The notes beneath the pieces were generated by a model. The model was given only the letters and a program-made list of their open reading frames with translations, had not been told where the DNA came from and did no database searches. From Actinomadura bangladeshensis (GTDB lineage: Bacteria > Actinomycetota > Actinomycetes > Streptosporangiales > Streptosporangiaceae), in the NCBI RefSeq assembly GCF_004348335.1, contig NZ_SMJW01000011.1, positions 1 to 61,558 of the forward strand: a DNA stretch of 61,558 nucleotides. The letters are read 5' to 3'. The translations under genes and the position numbers were made by a program. This document shows positions 16,485 through 25,083 of this stretch, one piece after another; positions within the stretch are counted from its first letter, which is position 1, and every line of letters begins with the position of its first letter.

Positions 16485-19400
16485 GGGCCACCTGCGGCGT
16501 CTCGTGGAAGTGGGCGAGGTCGAACCCGGCCAGGTCGATCTCCGCGCCGGGAAGGACGGCCGCGACGGCGGCCGACCTCGCCGCCGCCGTGCCGGGGTCG
16601 GCGAGGACCGCGGTGATCGCGGCCCGGCGGCGGGCGGCGTCGTCGCCGCTGACGGCGACCGGCGGCGGGGCGTCCAGCCGGATCACCCTGGACTCGCTGT
16701 AGGGGGTCGACGCCTGGAGGGCCGCCCGGGGCAGCCAGGGCCGTCTGGCGGGAGACGTGGGCGGAAGGGGACGGATCGTGTAGCCGGCGAGCATGCCGTC
16801 GATGAGCTGCGGGCCGGTCGCCGAGGGGACGAGCCTGTCGCCCCAGAGGGCGACGGGCAGGTTCTTGCCCACGGGCGCGTAGCCGAACCGGTCGTCGACC
16901 TGCTCGCCGCCCTGGGTGATCTCGATGTGCTGCGTGACGGCCGCCTCGCCCTTCCCGATCCCGACGGGGCCCACGCCGAACGCGGTGGTCGTCCCGTCGG
17001 TGGGCAGCGGCGCCGGCGTCGCGCCACGCGTGCCCGCCGTGCTCGGCACGACGGAGTCGGTGCGCAGCACGAGCCCGGCGGCGTCGGCGATGCCGAGGTC
17101 CGGGTCGTCCGGGTCGTTCGGCGCGGCCCCGCCCTGCCGGGTGTCGCCCTGGAGCGCGATCGTCACGATCTTGCCGGGTTCGGGCAGCATGGCCGCGCTG
17201 AACCGGGACCACTCGACCGGCTCGGGCTCCGCGGCCTCCCGGGCGTTCTCGGGGAAGGTGACGGTGATGGAGACGATTCCGAGGTCGATGGCCGCGGTGC
17301 CGCCGAAGTCGGGCCCCCACAGGCGGACGTCGGCCGAGGCGTGCACGCTGATCGGGTTGTTGCCGTCGGAGGTGAAGGAGTACGAGGCGCCCACGTTCAC
17401 GTGCGCGGCGGCCGTGTAGTGGTAGGGCTGCCAGGCGATGAGGAAGTCCATCGCGGCGTCGAACCACGCGTGCAGCGAGTCGTCCTTCCAGGTGGCCTTG
17501 AGGCTGCCGCCCGCCATCAGCGCGGAGGGCGTCAGCGCGAAATAGGCCCCGCCACTGAGCGACAGCTGCTTGGACACCTGCCAGGAGAAGCCGAGCCGGG
17601 GCACGGCCGGGTAGTGCTTCGGCACGGCGACGTGGGGGTGGTAGCCGCCCACCGAGACGACGAAGTCCCCGTGGTGCGCGGCGCCGAACCAGGTGGCGAA
17701 CGCGAACCCGCCGGTGAGGTGGCAGTCGCGGCTGAGCAGGAACGAGTTCTTGGTCAGCTGGGCCTCGACGATGAGGTAGCCGTCCTCGGGGACGAAGCTC
17801 GCCCGCAGCGCCAGCTGCACTTCGGCGATCGGGGTGACCCCGCCCGCCTGCGCGTCCGGCGCGGGCAGCACCAGCGTCGACAGGCCCAGGACGTCCACCT
17901 CGAACCGGTGCCCGAACTGGACGGCCAGCAGGACGAACGAGTCGATCATCTGGAACGAGGTGAAGTGCACGCCCACCGCGAGGAAGTAGTCGCCGATCGA
18001 CGGCGGCAGGTAGTCCGCCAGCCGGGCCAGCTCCGCGGCCAGGTCGAGGTCCCCCTCCCGCCGGCCGACGGCCTCGGCGACGAGGGGGAACTCCGCGATT
18101 TTGTCGACCGGCGGCGGGACGAGCCGGCGGTTGTACCCGAATCCGGCGGCCAGGCCCCGGACGAAGAAGACCGGGGGCCCGCCGATCGGGTAGTCGAGGA
18201 TGGCGTAGACGAACAGCGACGGACCCTCGGGAAGCTGGACGTAGGAGCCGATGGCGCCGAGCCCGAGCGTGGACGTCTTGATCTGCGCGGTGCCCCCGTA
18301 CGCCGGGTACTTCTTCCCCTCGTAGGCGATCTCCCCCTTGAGGAAGGCTCCGCTGATCTGGACCGGTCCGGAGGAGTAGGACAGGCCCAGCCCCTTCAGG
18401 TCGAATCTGGGGTCGGGCTTGGCCGACAGTGCCAGTTCGACGGCGAGCCCCTGCAGCGCGAGCGTGAGGCCGGCGAGGCTGATCGAGGCGTCCAGCAGGA
18501 AGGCGAGCCTGCCGTCCCGGTAGGCCAGCCCCAGCCGCTCGATCTTGATCGGCCCGAAGGAGCGCTGCACTTTCAGCCAGGTCACGTCGTCGCCGGTCTG
18601 GCTCTGCGGTGCGGTCGCCGGGGGTTGCCCGGCGGCCAGGGCCTTCGCCGGCGGCGGTCCCTTCTGCGCGCCGCCCACCGTCACCGCGACCGGCAGGGCG
18701 GCCGTCCCCAGCTTGAGGACGGCGTCGACGGCGAAGCCCTTCGCGATGTCGCGCTCGGGCAGCTTGCCGACCTTGTCGGGGAGCAGCAGGTTGAGCGCCT
18801 TGACCTCGTCCGCGCCGATCTGCGCCGAGGACGCGATGATCCGCAGCGGGTCCACGCCCGCCGGTGCGGGGCCGGCGAAGTGGTCCCCGACGAGGGGCAG
18901 CTTCGCGAAGTCGATCGTGGCGGCGATGTCGACCCCGAACAGGTAACCCTTCCCCGCGGCCCCTTGGTCGACGGCGAAGACGACATCCCGGACGTCGATG
19001 GTGATCCCGCCGGGGATCGGCTCGGCCGCGGTCGGGGAGAACGCCCGGACCAGGCTCTTGACGTCCGGCATCGCGGCGTCGCCCTGACGCGAGTAGGTCG
19101 CCGCGAACCGCCCGGCGGTGGTGTCCTTGCTGAAACGCGCGTCGAACCGCAGGTCGATCGCCTTCTTGCCCTCGGCCGGCACGGCGACGTCCAGCCACCC
19201 GGTGAAGATCTCGCCGGGGCCTTTCGGCGCGATCGCCACCCCGAGCCGCACCGCGACCTCGGTGATCGTCATGTCCCCTTCGGCGGTGAACACGAACGCC
19301 CCGGAACCGGTCCGGTAGGAGACCGACAGGTCGCGGAGGCTGAGGCTGCTGATCGCCTCCGGCACGCCGAGGCCGAAATCCCGCGTCAGCTTGGTGGTCA

Positions 19401-20802
19401 GATCACGGATGTCCAGTTCGGACCCGGGTGCGGTGCCGCCCTTGAACTCCCATCCGTCCCGGCTCCCCGCGTATCGCGCGAGGACGAAGAGGTGGATGGA
19501 AGAGCCGATGTCGATCGCGCCGTGCACCGTGCCGGTGACGCCGTCCCCGGCCGAGTAGGCGACGACCATGTCGACCGCGGAGATCTGGACGGGCCCCGCC
19601 GACCAGAGGTCGTCGACACCGAGCTCCAGCATGTAGAAGCCGGTCCGGGGCTGGGCGGCGAACCGTACCTCTGTGATCTTCAACGGGGGGACGCCCGAGG
19701 CGTCCAGCCCGAATCCCGACAGCACGCCGGCCAGCGGAACCGGCTCGTCCCCGTGCAGCGATCCGCTCAGCTCGCTCTGCGGGAGCACGAGCACGACGTC
19801 GAGGTCGAGGCCCCCGAGCGTCAGCAGACTCGTGATCCGCAGGTAGTCGAAGGCGGGCGCCCCCCAGTCGAAGCCGACCTCGACCGCCTCGATCGCCAGG
19901 TCGAAGGCCGAGGCGTTCAACCCCGCGGAGCCGAAGGCGGAGGACGTGGGCGCGGGCTCCGAGCCGTCCGAGCGCGCGATCCAGCCCGCGAGAGCGGCGA
20001 TTCCCGGGAAGTGGACCTTCGTGCCTTCGACCGGGTCGTCCCATCCGGTCGGCCGCGCGAACGCGTACCAGTGCGTTCCGGGCTGCAGTCCGACACCGAT
20101 GTCCATCGCGACGTCGTCGATCCGGAAGTGACCGACGACGGTCATCGCCACCGAGTGCGTGGAGAGCGTGCCGCTTATCTCGATGCCGTCCGCCTCCAGG
20201 ACGGAGGGGATGATCTTCCAGCGGACGGCCGGCAGCGGAACGGTGAAGTCGACCAGCGCCTCGTGGGTCGTGCCGGGGTAGAACCTGATGTCGAAGCCGG
20301 TGGCCGGGACGGTGGCTCCCGCGGTCAGTGCCTCCAGCCCCGGCGGGACGGGGAACGGTGAGACCCGGCCGGGCCTGCCGAGCAGCAGCAGGTCGGTCGG
20401 CGACACCCCGCCGGCGTCGCCGGTGAGCGCGATCCGCCATTCGCCGGGCCGGTCGCCGGGTACGACCGTGACGGGCGCCCGGACCGAGGCGTTGAGCGGC
20501 AGGAGGCCGGTCAACGCGACCGTCACGGCGGGTGTCGCGCCGTCCGTGATGGTGATCGTCACCTCGTGCAAGGCGATCTCGACGTCCTTGAGCCCCTGGA
20601 CCGGCCACCGGTCGGTCGACGTTCCGCTCAGGGTGAGGACGGAACCGGCCGGTTCGACGCGGTGGCTCGTCAGGGTGATCTCCCCGCCGGGAGCCGTGGC
20701 CAGGAGGTCTCGCAACGCCGCGGGCAGCCGGTCGTCCCTGGACGAGAGAACGGCAGGGTCCTTCAACCCGGTGAGATAGGTTTCAAGGTCTGATGGTCCC
20801 AT
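16477..20802 (-). CDS. 1441-aa DUF6603-like beta-rich protein
   Basis: A very large protein without signal peptide or clear membrane helices. Almost the whole length alternates hydrophobic and polar residues in short strands (for example LSLSGGAYFALTPSALMAGG), suggesting an amphipathic beta-barrel or long beta-groove. Near residue 1080 the segment SVGGYHPHVAVPKHYPAVPR matches what I remember as the core of proteins annotated DUF6603, whose function is unknown. A low-complexity Pro/Ala/Gln linker lies around residue 750 and the last 150 residues are less ordered. The start lies 18 bases after the MBL-like gene. Proteins of this size with no catalytic motif are more likely structural or lipid/ligand-binding than enzymatic. 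The family assignment is moderate. Confidence 0.85.
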   Translation of the reverse strand: MGPSDLETYLTGLKDPAVLSSRDDRLPAALRDLLATAPGGEITLTSHRVEPAGSVLTLSGTSTDRWPVQGLKDVEIALHEVTITITDGATPAVTVALTGLLPLNASVRAPVTVVPGDRPGEWRIALTGDAGGVSPTDLLLLGRPGRVSPFPVPPGLEALTAGATVPATGFDIRFYPGTTHEALVDFTVPLPAVRWKIIPSVLEADGIEISGTLSTHSVAMTVVGHFRIDDVAMDIGVGLQPGTHWYAFARPTGWDDPVEGTKVHFPGIAALAGWIARSDGSEPAPTSSAFGSAGLNASAFDLAIEAVEVGFDWGAPAFDYLRITSLLTLGGLDLDVVLVLPQSELSGSLHGDEPVPLAGVLSGFGLDASGVPPLKITEVRFAAQPRTGFYMLELGVDDLWSAGPVQISAVDMVVAYSAGDGVTGTVHGAIDIGSSIHLFVLARYAGSRDGWEFKGGTAPGSELDIRDLTTKLTRDFGLGVPEAISSLSLRDLSVSYRTGSGAFVFTAEGDMTITEVAVRLGVAIAPKGPGEIFTGWLDVAVPAEGKKAIDLRFDARFSKDTTAGRFAATYSRQGDAAMPDVKSLVRAFSPTAAEPIPGGITIDVRDVVFAVDQGAAGKGYLFGVDIAATIDFAKLPLVGDHFAGPAPAGVDPLRIIASSAQIGADEVKALNLLLPDKVGKLPERDIAKGFAVDAVLKLGTAALPVAVTVGGAQKGPPPAKALAAGQPPATAPQSQTGDDVTWLKVQRSFGPIKIERLGLAYRDGRLAFLLDASISLAGLTLALQGLAVELALSAKPDPRFDLKGLGLSYSSGPVQISGAFLKGEIAYEGKKYPAYGGTAQIKTSTLGLGAIGSYVQLPEGPSLFVYAILDYPIGGPPVFFVRGLAAGFGYNRRLVPPPVDKIAEFPLVAEAVGRREGDLDLAAELARLADYLPPSIGDYFLAVGVHFTSFQMIDSFVLLAVQFGHRFEVDVLGLSTLVLPAPDAQAGGVTPIAEVQLALRASFVPEDGYLIVEAQLTKNSFLLSRDCHLTGGFAFATWFGAAHHGDFVVSVGGYHPHVAVPKHYPAVPRLGFSWQVSKQLSLSGGAYFALTPSALMAGGSLKATWKDDSLHAWFDAAMDFLIAWQPYHYTAAAHVNVGASYSFTSDGNNPISVHASADVRLWGPDFGGTAAIDLGIVSITVTFPENAREAAEPEPVEWSRFSAAMLPEPGKIVTIALQGDTRQGGAAPNDPDDPDLGIADAAGLVLRTDSVVPSTAGTRGATPAPLPTDGTTTAFGVGPVGIGKGEAAVTQHIEITQGGEQVDDRFGYAPVGKNLPVALWGDRLVPSATGPQLIDGMLAGYTIRPLPPTSPARRPWLPRAALQASTPYSESRVIRLDAPPPVAVSGDDAARRRAAITAVLADPGTAAARSAAVAAVLPGAEIDLAGFDLAHFHETPQVAHD

Positions 20803-20820
20803 TGGTGTCCCGCCGTCCCG

Positions 20821-22470
20821 CTATACGAGGGTGAAGTCGCCGAGTCGAACCTTGTTGTCCGCATCGCGGTAGTAAGCCCCCAGGGCGCTTGGCGACGATT
20901 CATCGATGACCAGGACGACATCGCCGTGCACAGGGCTGCCGTTGACGGCCCGCCCATTGCTTCCGGAGACCACGAACTTGTATTCCGGCGGAGTCTTGGG
21001 GGAAGTGATCCTGTAATTGGTCAGATAGACATTTTCGACCGACTTCTCCGCCAGAAGCCGATCGATGGCCTCTTGTGACGGATAAGGTCGGCGCAGGGGA
21101 TTCAGGGCGCCGCACGAGATCAACGCCACGGACGGCCCCGCGATCTGCAGGAGTGCCGCACTGGTGCACGCATTGTCGCCATGGTGGCCGCATTTGATCG
21201 AGGTGATGCGGCCGGGCGGGAACGGCTCCTCCGCAACCGGGCCGGGCGCCGGCTGAGTGACCGCCGTCGCGATCAGTTCGGCGCCACGCGACGGGAGATC
21301 CCCCGAGTCGAGGTGCAGATAGTCGCCGAACCGCACGAGGAGGGCGATGCTCTCCTGCTCGGTCCTGGACACGTCGGCCGGCTGCCCCTGCTGCCACGGG
21401 GGGAGACCGATGCTCCCCCCGCTCCGCTGCCAGAGCCGCCTTCCCTCGGCCATCACGAAGACCTGGGGTGCTCCGGCCGGGGCCTTCATGGCGCGGGGCC
21501 CGGAGTTCCAGAGGATCTCGGACCCCAGAGCGGGTGGCCGGGTGAGCGCCCGGCCCGGCCCCGCCGTCGTCCCGAGGCTGGTGGGGATGATGTTGCCCGC
21601 GGCCGCGTCTTCGACGAGCGCGGCCCTGTTGCCGTCCAGGTTCCCCTCAGGGCCGATATCGATGACATGCGTCCGGGCGTAGAGGCCGCCGGTATCGAAG
21701 CGGGCGCCGAAAGGCATGTACCGGCGTAAGAGCTGGTTGGTCCGCTCCTGCACGGTGGCGCGGATCCGGCCGAGCACGTCCGGGGGTGGGGAACCGTTGG
21801 GGTATCCGATGTCGTCCATTTCGAACCATGCCTTGAAAGCGGCGGCCTCCGCGATCTCCGCGGCCCACCACGGGGGGATCGACACGGGCGCGTTGACGGC
21901 CGCGGGCGCCAACTGGCTCTCGGCGACCCACACCCCGAACGCCTGCTCGGTCATCGGGCCGGGATAGTTCGCCACCGCCTGCCGTGCGTACCCGGCGATC
22001 GTCGTGGCGGCCGCCGCCGCGCCGGGAGGCCCCCCGGGAAGGTCGTAGGCGCCCAGGGAAACGGCACGGGCTCCGGCGGCCGCACCGGCGAGCTGCTCGG
22101 CCTTGTTCGCGCCCTGGGCCACCTCCTCGGCGGCCACCGCCCCCATCGTGATCGTGAGCCGATGCAGATTGTCGGCTCGGAGCAGCCCCAGCATGCCCCG
22201 GTAACGTTCGGGGTCGTAGTTGGTCACCACAATGTGGTCGAGTGGAATGCCGCCCGCGTTCTTGAGAGCGGAGCTCACATACCGGTGCACGCGATCGGAG
22301 CTTTCGGTCCGCTGCGCCGGCCTTTCCGCGGGGCTGTAGTTGGTGTCGTCGACGTCTCCGGCGTCGATCAGCAGGCTGCGCGACGCTTTGCTCGCGGTGT
22401 CCACCGCGGTGATCAGCGTGCTGTCGCCGTGCCCCACGTCGATCATGTGGATCCGCAGTTGCCAGGCCAT
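20821..22470 (-). CDS. ComEC-like metallo-beta-lactamase-fold protein with degenerate metal site
   Basis: A 549-aa soluble protein. The N terminus has the MBL/ComEC-type opening IHMIDVGHGDSTLI followed by LLIDAGDVDD. The metal-binding loop, normally T-H-x-D-x-D-H-x-G-G, reads VTNYDPERYRGM here: His becomes Asn and the last His becomes Arg. A later HH motif (IKCGHHGDNACTS) is retained. A long insertion (about residues 110-330) separates the two halves. Catalysis by the usual two-zinc site therefore looks impaired. The AAGGAG ribosome binding site begins inside the TAA stop of the LamG gene, so it is in the same transcript. No hydrophobic ComEC membrane domain is present. It may act as a scaffold or a divergent hydrolase. 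Confidence 0.82.
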   Translation of the reverse strand: MAWQLRIHMIDVGHGDSTLITAVDTASKASRSLLIDAGDVDDTNYSPAERPAQRTESSDRVHRYVSSALKNAGGIPLDHIVVTNYDPERYRGMLGLLRADNLHRLTITMGAVAAEEVAQGANKAEQLAGAAAGARAVSLGAYDLPGGPPGAAAAATTIAGYARQAVANYPGPMTEQAFGVWVAESQLAPAAVNAPVSIPPWWAAEIAEAAAFKAWFEMDDIGYPNGSPPPDVLGRIRATVQERTNQLLRRYMPFGARFDTGGLYARTHVIDIGPEGNLDGNRAALVEDAAAGNIIPTSLGTTAGPGRALTRPPALGSEILWNSGPRAMKAPAGAPQVFVMAEGRRLWQRSGGSIGLPPWQQGQPADVSRTEQESIALLVRFGDYLHLDSGDLPSRGAELIATAVTQPAPGPVAEEPFPPGRITSIKCGHHGDNACTSAALLQIAGPSVALISCGALNPLRRPYPSQEAIDRLLAEKSVENVYLTNYRITSPKTPPEYKFVVSGSNGRAVNGSPVHGDVVLVIDESSPSALGAYYRDADNKVRLGDFTLV

Positions 22471-22483
22471 GTGTTCCGGCTCC

Positions 22484-24904
22484 TTATCGCGGGGAGGTGA
22501 CGCGCCAGCGGCGGTAGTCGCCCGCGGTGCCCGAGGCGAACATGTAGGCCCGCTGGGCGTCGTAGGCGATGTCGGAGGCGTAGGCGTAGGCGTTGTGGGC
22601 GACGTTGAGGAGGTCGATCTCCAGCTGGCCGGCCGCCAGCCGCCGCAGGACCTCCAGTTCCCCGCGGCCGATGACCACGCCGCCGATCGTCAGCGACGTG
22701 GCGTTCAGGGCCCGGGTGTAGAGGTCGGCCAGGTCGTCGGAGTCGAGTTGGCCGGTCTTCAGGTAGAGCCCTTCCGGGCGGGCCTCCAGGCGGTGCCAGA
22801 ACCTGTTCGAGTGGTGGAAGCGGATGCTCGGGTACACCACGTCGGCCGCGTCGTTCTGGAACAGCTCCAGGAAGAGCACCTTGTTGCCGGCGGGCGGCGC
22901 GGTGTCGCGGCGGAGCTGGAGGTGGTCGGACGCCGCGCCGACGGTCAGGCGGGCGGGGACGACGTCGGTCCCGATCCCCGCGTTGTCGGTGACCCGCAGC
23001 GAGGCGAGCGCGGCGCCGTCCCCCCGCACGAACTTGACGTGCAGGTCGGCTGCGGACTCCGATTCCGGGGGGCCGGACCGCAGGTAGAGCCCGTCGGGAC
23101 GGCCCTCGATCCGGTGCTGGAACAGGCCCGTCTGCTCGAACCCGATGCCCGGGTGGACCTGCACGGGCGTCTCGTCCTGGACGAGGTCCAGGAACAGGAC
23201 CGCCCCGGTGGCCGCGGTGGAGGGTTCGCGGTACAGCCGCAGATGGTCCTTCTCGGCGCTGACCGTGAGCCGCGCGGACGGCGTCGTCGTGCCGATCATG
23301 ACGTCGTCGGCGGTGTACAGCAGCGGGGTGCGCTCGGCCATGACGGTGTCGAAACCGTCCTGGTGGCCGGGGATGTCGCGATGGGCCACGGTGATCGGCG
23401 CGTGCCCGGCCAGGGGGAGGGCGTGGATGTTGGACAGCCTCAGGTCCAGCGGCGACGCGGGCGACAGCTCGGTGTCCTCCCGCGGCGTGATGGTCCACTG
23501 CACCGTCCGGCCCAGGTCCTCGCGCGCGATGTCCCATTCCACGGGCGGGCCCGCCGCCGTTTCCAGGATGACGCCGTCGGCCTCCCCCGCATCGGTCAGC
23601 GCCCACTCGCGTTCCTCGTCCGGGTGCTGCACGTCGAAGGACAGCACGAACCGGGAGGCGGCGTCCCCCGCGCTGGCCGTACCGCTGAGCCTGATGGCGG
23701 TGTCCGGGGACACGTTGGCGAGACGGACGCACAGCGAACTCGGGCTCACGCCGTCGCTGAGCACCCGGTCACCGCCGGCGAAGCCCACGTGCAGCGGGAT
23801 GTCGGGACGTCCCTGCTGGTTGACCACCTCAAGGAAGTGCAGCCGGGAGCCGGTCACCTCTTCCGGCCGGCCCACGTACCCCATCCGCCGGTAGGCCCCC
23901 TCCACCCGGGTGCCGCGGGTACCGCCCGCGCCGTCCGCCCTGACCCCGGCGAGCTCCAGGTCGGTCGATCCGCCCGCCTCGATCACCATCGGGTCGGTGC
24001 GCAGCAGGCGCAGCGTGGTCGCGTCCGCCTTCATCGACCATCCCGGCGTCCGCAGGACCGGCGGGCCGGCCAGGATGCCGGCGCGGAAGCGCAGCGCCAG
24101 GTGGTGGTCGGTTTCGGACGCCTCCGGCCCGGCGGACCGCAACTCCAGGTCGTCCCGCGAGGTGTTGACGATCCGCAGCGTCATCGTCTGGCCCGCGGGG
24201 GCGTCGTCGATGTAGAGCACATGCTGGCCGTCGGCGTTGAACAGATCGAAGTCGAGCGGGTGGGCCCGCGTGAACGCCGCCGACGCCGACTCGTCGCGGT
24301 CGCGGTCCCGCTGGATCTCCACCGGGCCGAGGGAGCCGTCGTAGACCCGCACGTGCGCGATGGAGCCCGCCAGGTGGTCTCCGCCCGTGGCCGGATCGCG
24401 CCCGGCCACCGGCGCCGCCCCGGCCGCCGCGGCTCCGGCGGGCACGGGGGCCCTGGCGATCTCGGTGCCGTCGAGGTAGGTCACCGCGGAGCTTCCGTCG
24501 CCGGTGACCGCGACATGGTGCCACGCGCCGGGTTCCAGGGCGCCCGGCCGACTGGCGTAGGAGGCGCCTCCGGGGAGCGTGTGGTGCAGGGCGCCCTGCG
24601 CGTCCACCGACACCGAGAAGCCGTCCACGGTGCCGACGATGACCATCCGCGCGTCCGCCGACGGCGTCTCGGCCCTGATCCACGCTTCCGCGGTGTAGGC
24701 GGTCGACCGCAGGTCGGGGACGTTCCCGAGGGACACGGCGTCGTGCACGCCGTCGAGGACGAGGCAGCTGCCGAACCGCTCGTCCGGCTTGACGATCGGG
24801 GCGCCTTCGACCGTTCCGTTGCGGCGGTTCCCGGAGGAGTCCAGGGCCAGGCCGCCGGGTGTGAGGTGGTCGAGGGGCCAGTGCAGCAGCAGGTCGCCGC
24901 TCAT
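22484..24904 (-). CDS. LamG-domain protein with tail-fibre-like C-terminal repeats
   Basis: An 806-aa protein. Residues 1-190 form a LamG/concanavalin-like domain: LLLHWPLDHL, ALDSSGNRRNGTVEG, AEAWIRAE, GAWHHVAVTGDGSSAVTYLD and the closing GSIAHVRVYDGSLGPVEI. The middle consists of beta-sandwich-like stretches. Two copies of an IGT-x4-ARLTV motif follow (MIGTTTPSARLTVSAEKDHL and GIGTDVVPARLTVGAASDHL), spaced roughly 130 residues apart. Such IGT...LxV units are typical of phage tail fibres and large bacterial surface fibres. No signal peptide is seen. The ATG at 24904 overlaps the stop of the 60-aa gene (ATGA). Binding to glycans or a surface is the family-based guess. Confidence 0.88.
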   Translation of the reverse strand: MSGDLLLHWPLDHLTPGGLALDSSGNRRNGTVEGAPIVKPDERFGSCLVLDGVHDAVSLGNVPDLRSTAYTAEAWIRAETPSADARMVIVGTVDGFSVSVDAQGALHHTLPGGASYASRPGALEPGAWHHVAVTGDGSSAVTYLDGTEIARAPVPAGAAAAGAAPVAGRDPATGGDHLAGSIAHVRVYDGSLGPVEIQRDRDRDESASAAFTRAHPLDFDLFNADGQHVLYIDDAPAGQTMTLRIVNTSRDDLELRSAGPEASETDHHLALRFRAGILAGPPVLRTPGWSMKADATTLRLLRTDPMVIEAGGSTDLELAGVRADGAGGTRGTRVEGAYRRMGYVGRPEEVTGSRLHFLEVVNQQGRPDIPLHVGFAGGDRVLSDGVSPSSLCVRLANVSPDTAIRLSGTASAGDAASRFVLSFDVQHPDEEREWALTDAGEADGVILETAAGPPVEWDIAREDLGRTVQWTITPREDTELSPASPLDLRLSNIHALPLAGHAPITVAHRDIPGHQDGFDTVMAERTPLLYTADDVMIGTTTPSARLTVSAEKDHLRLYREPSTAATGAVLFLDLVQDETPVQVHPGIGFEQTGLFQHRIEGRPDGLYLRSGPPESESAADLHVKFVRGDGAALASLRVTDNAGIGTDVVPARLTVGAASDHLQLRRDTAPPAGNKVLFLELFQNDAADVVYPSIRFHHSNRFWHRLEARPEGLYLKTGQLDSDDLADLYTRALNATSLTIGGVVIGRGELEVLRRLAAGQLEIDLLNVAHNAYAYASDIAYDAQRAYMFASGTAGDYRRWRVTSPR

Positions 24905-25083
24905 GCCGCACCTCCTGCGGCCACCGGTGCGACGACGGGCTCGGCGGCCGGTTCGACCTGGGTGAGGGTCTGCCGGTGGATCGCGTTGACCAGCTCGTAC
25001 ACCCGCGCGTACGGCAGGTCGCCGAGGGCCTCCAGGATCAGGTTCGTCTCCTGCAGCGACAGCGTGAGGGTGATCTGTGGCAT
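24901..25083 (-). CDS. 60-aa phage-type small protein
   Basis: A small ORF locked into the operon by a TGATG overlap with the gene before it and an ATGA overlap with the gene after it, which makes it very likely real. The segment LTLSLQETNLILEALGDLPY resembles the small conserved proteins (beta strand, then helices, with a leucine-rich EALGxLPYxxVYELxxxI core) found beside tail-fibre and structural genes in many phages. Their function is unknown. The last 17 residues are low-complexity Ala/Val/Pro. It sits directly before the fibre-like gene, as in phage operons. It could be a subunit of, or chaperone for, the neighbouring large proteins. Confidence 0.75.
   Translation of the reverse strand: MPQITLTLSLQETNLILEALGDLPYARVYELVNAIHRQTLTQVEPAAEPVVAPVAAGGAA

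Noticed and set aside
16459..20361. A 1300-codon open frame on the plus strand opposite the 1441-aa gene
   Set aside because: It is rich in Arg, Gly, Asp and Val with no domain motifs, the usual pattern of an antisense frame in high-GC DNA. The minus-strand frame has protein-like composition and operon overlaps.
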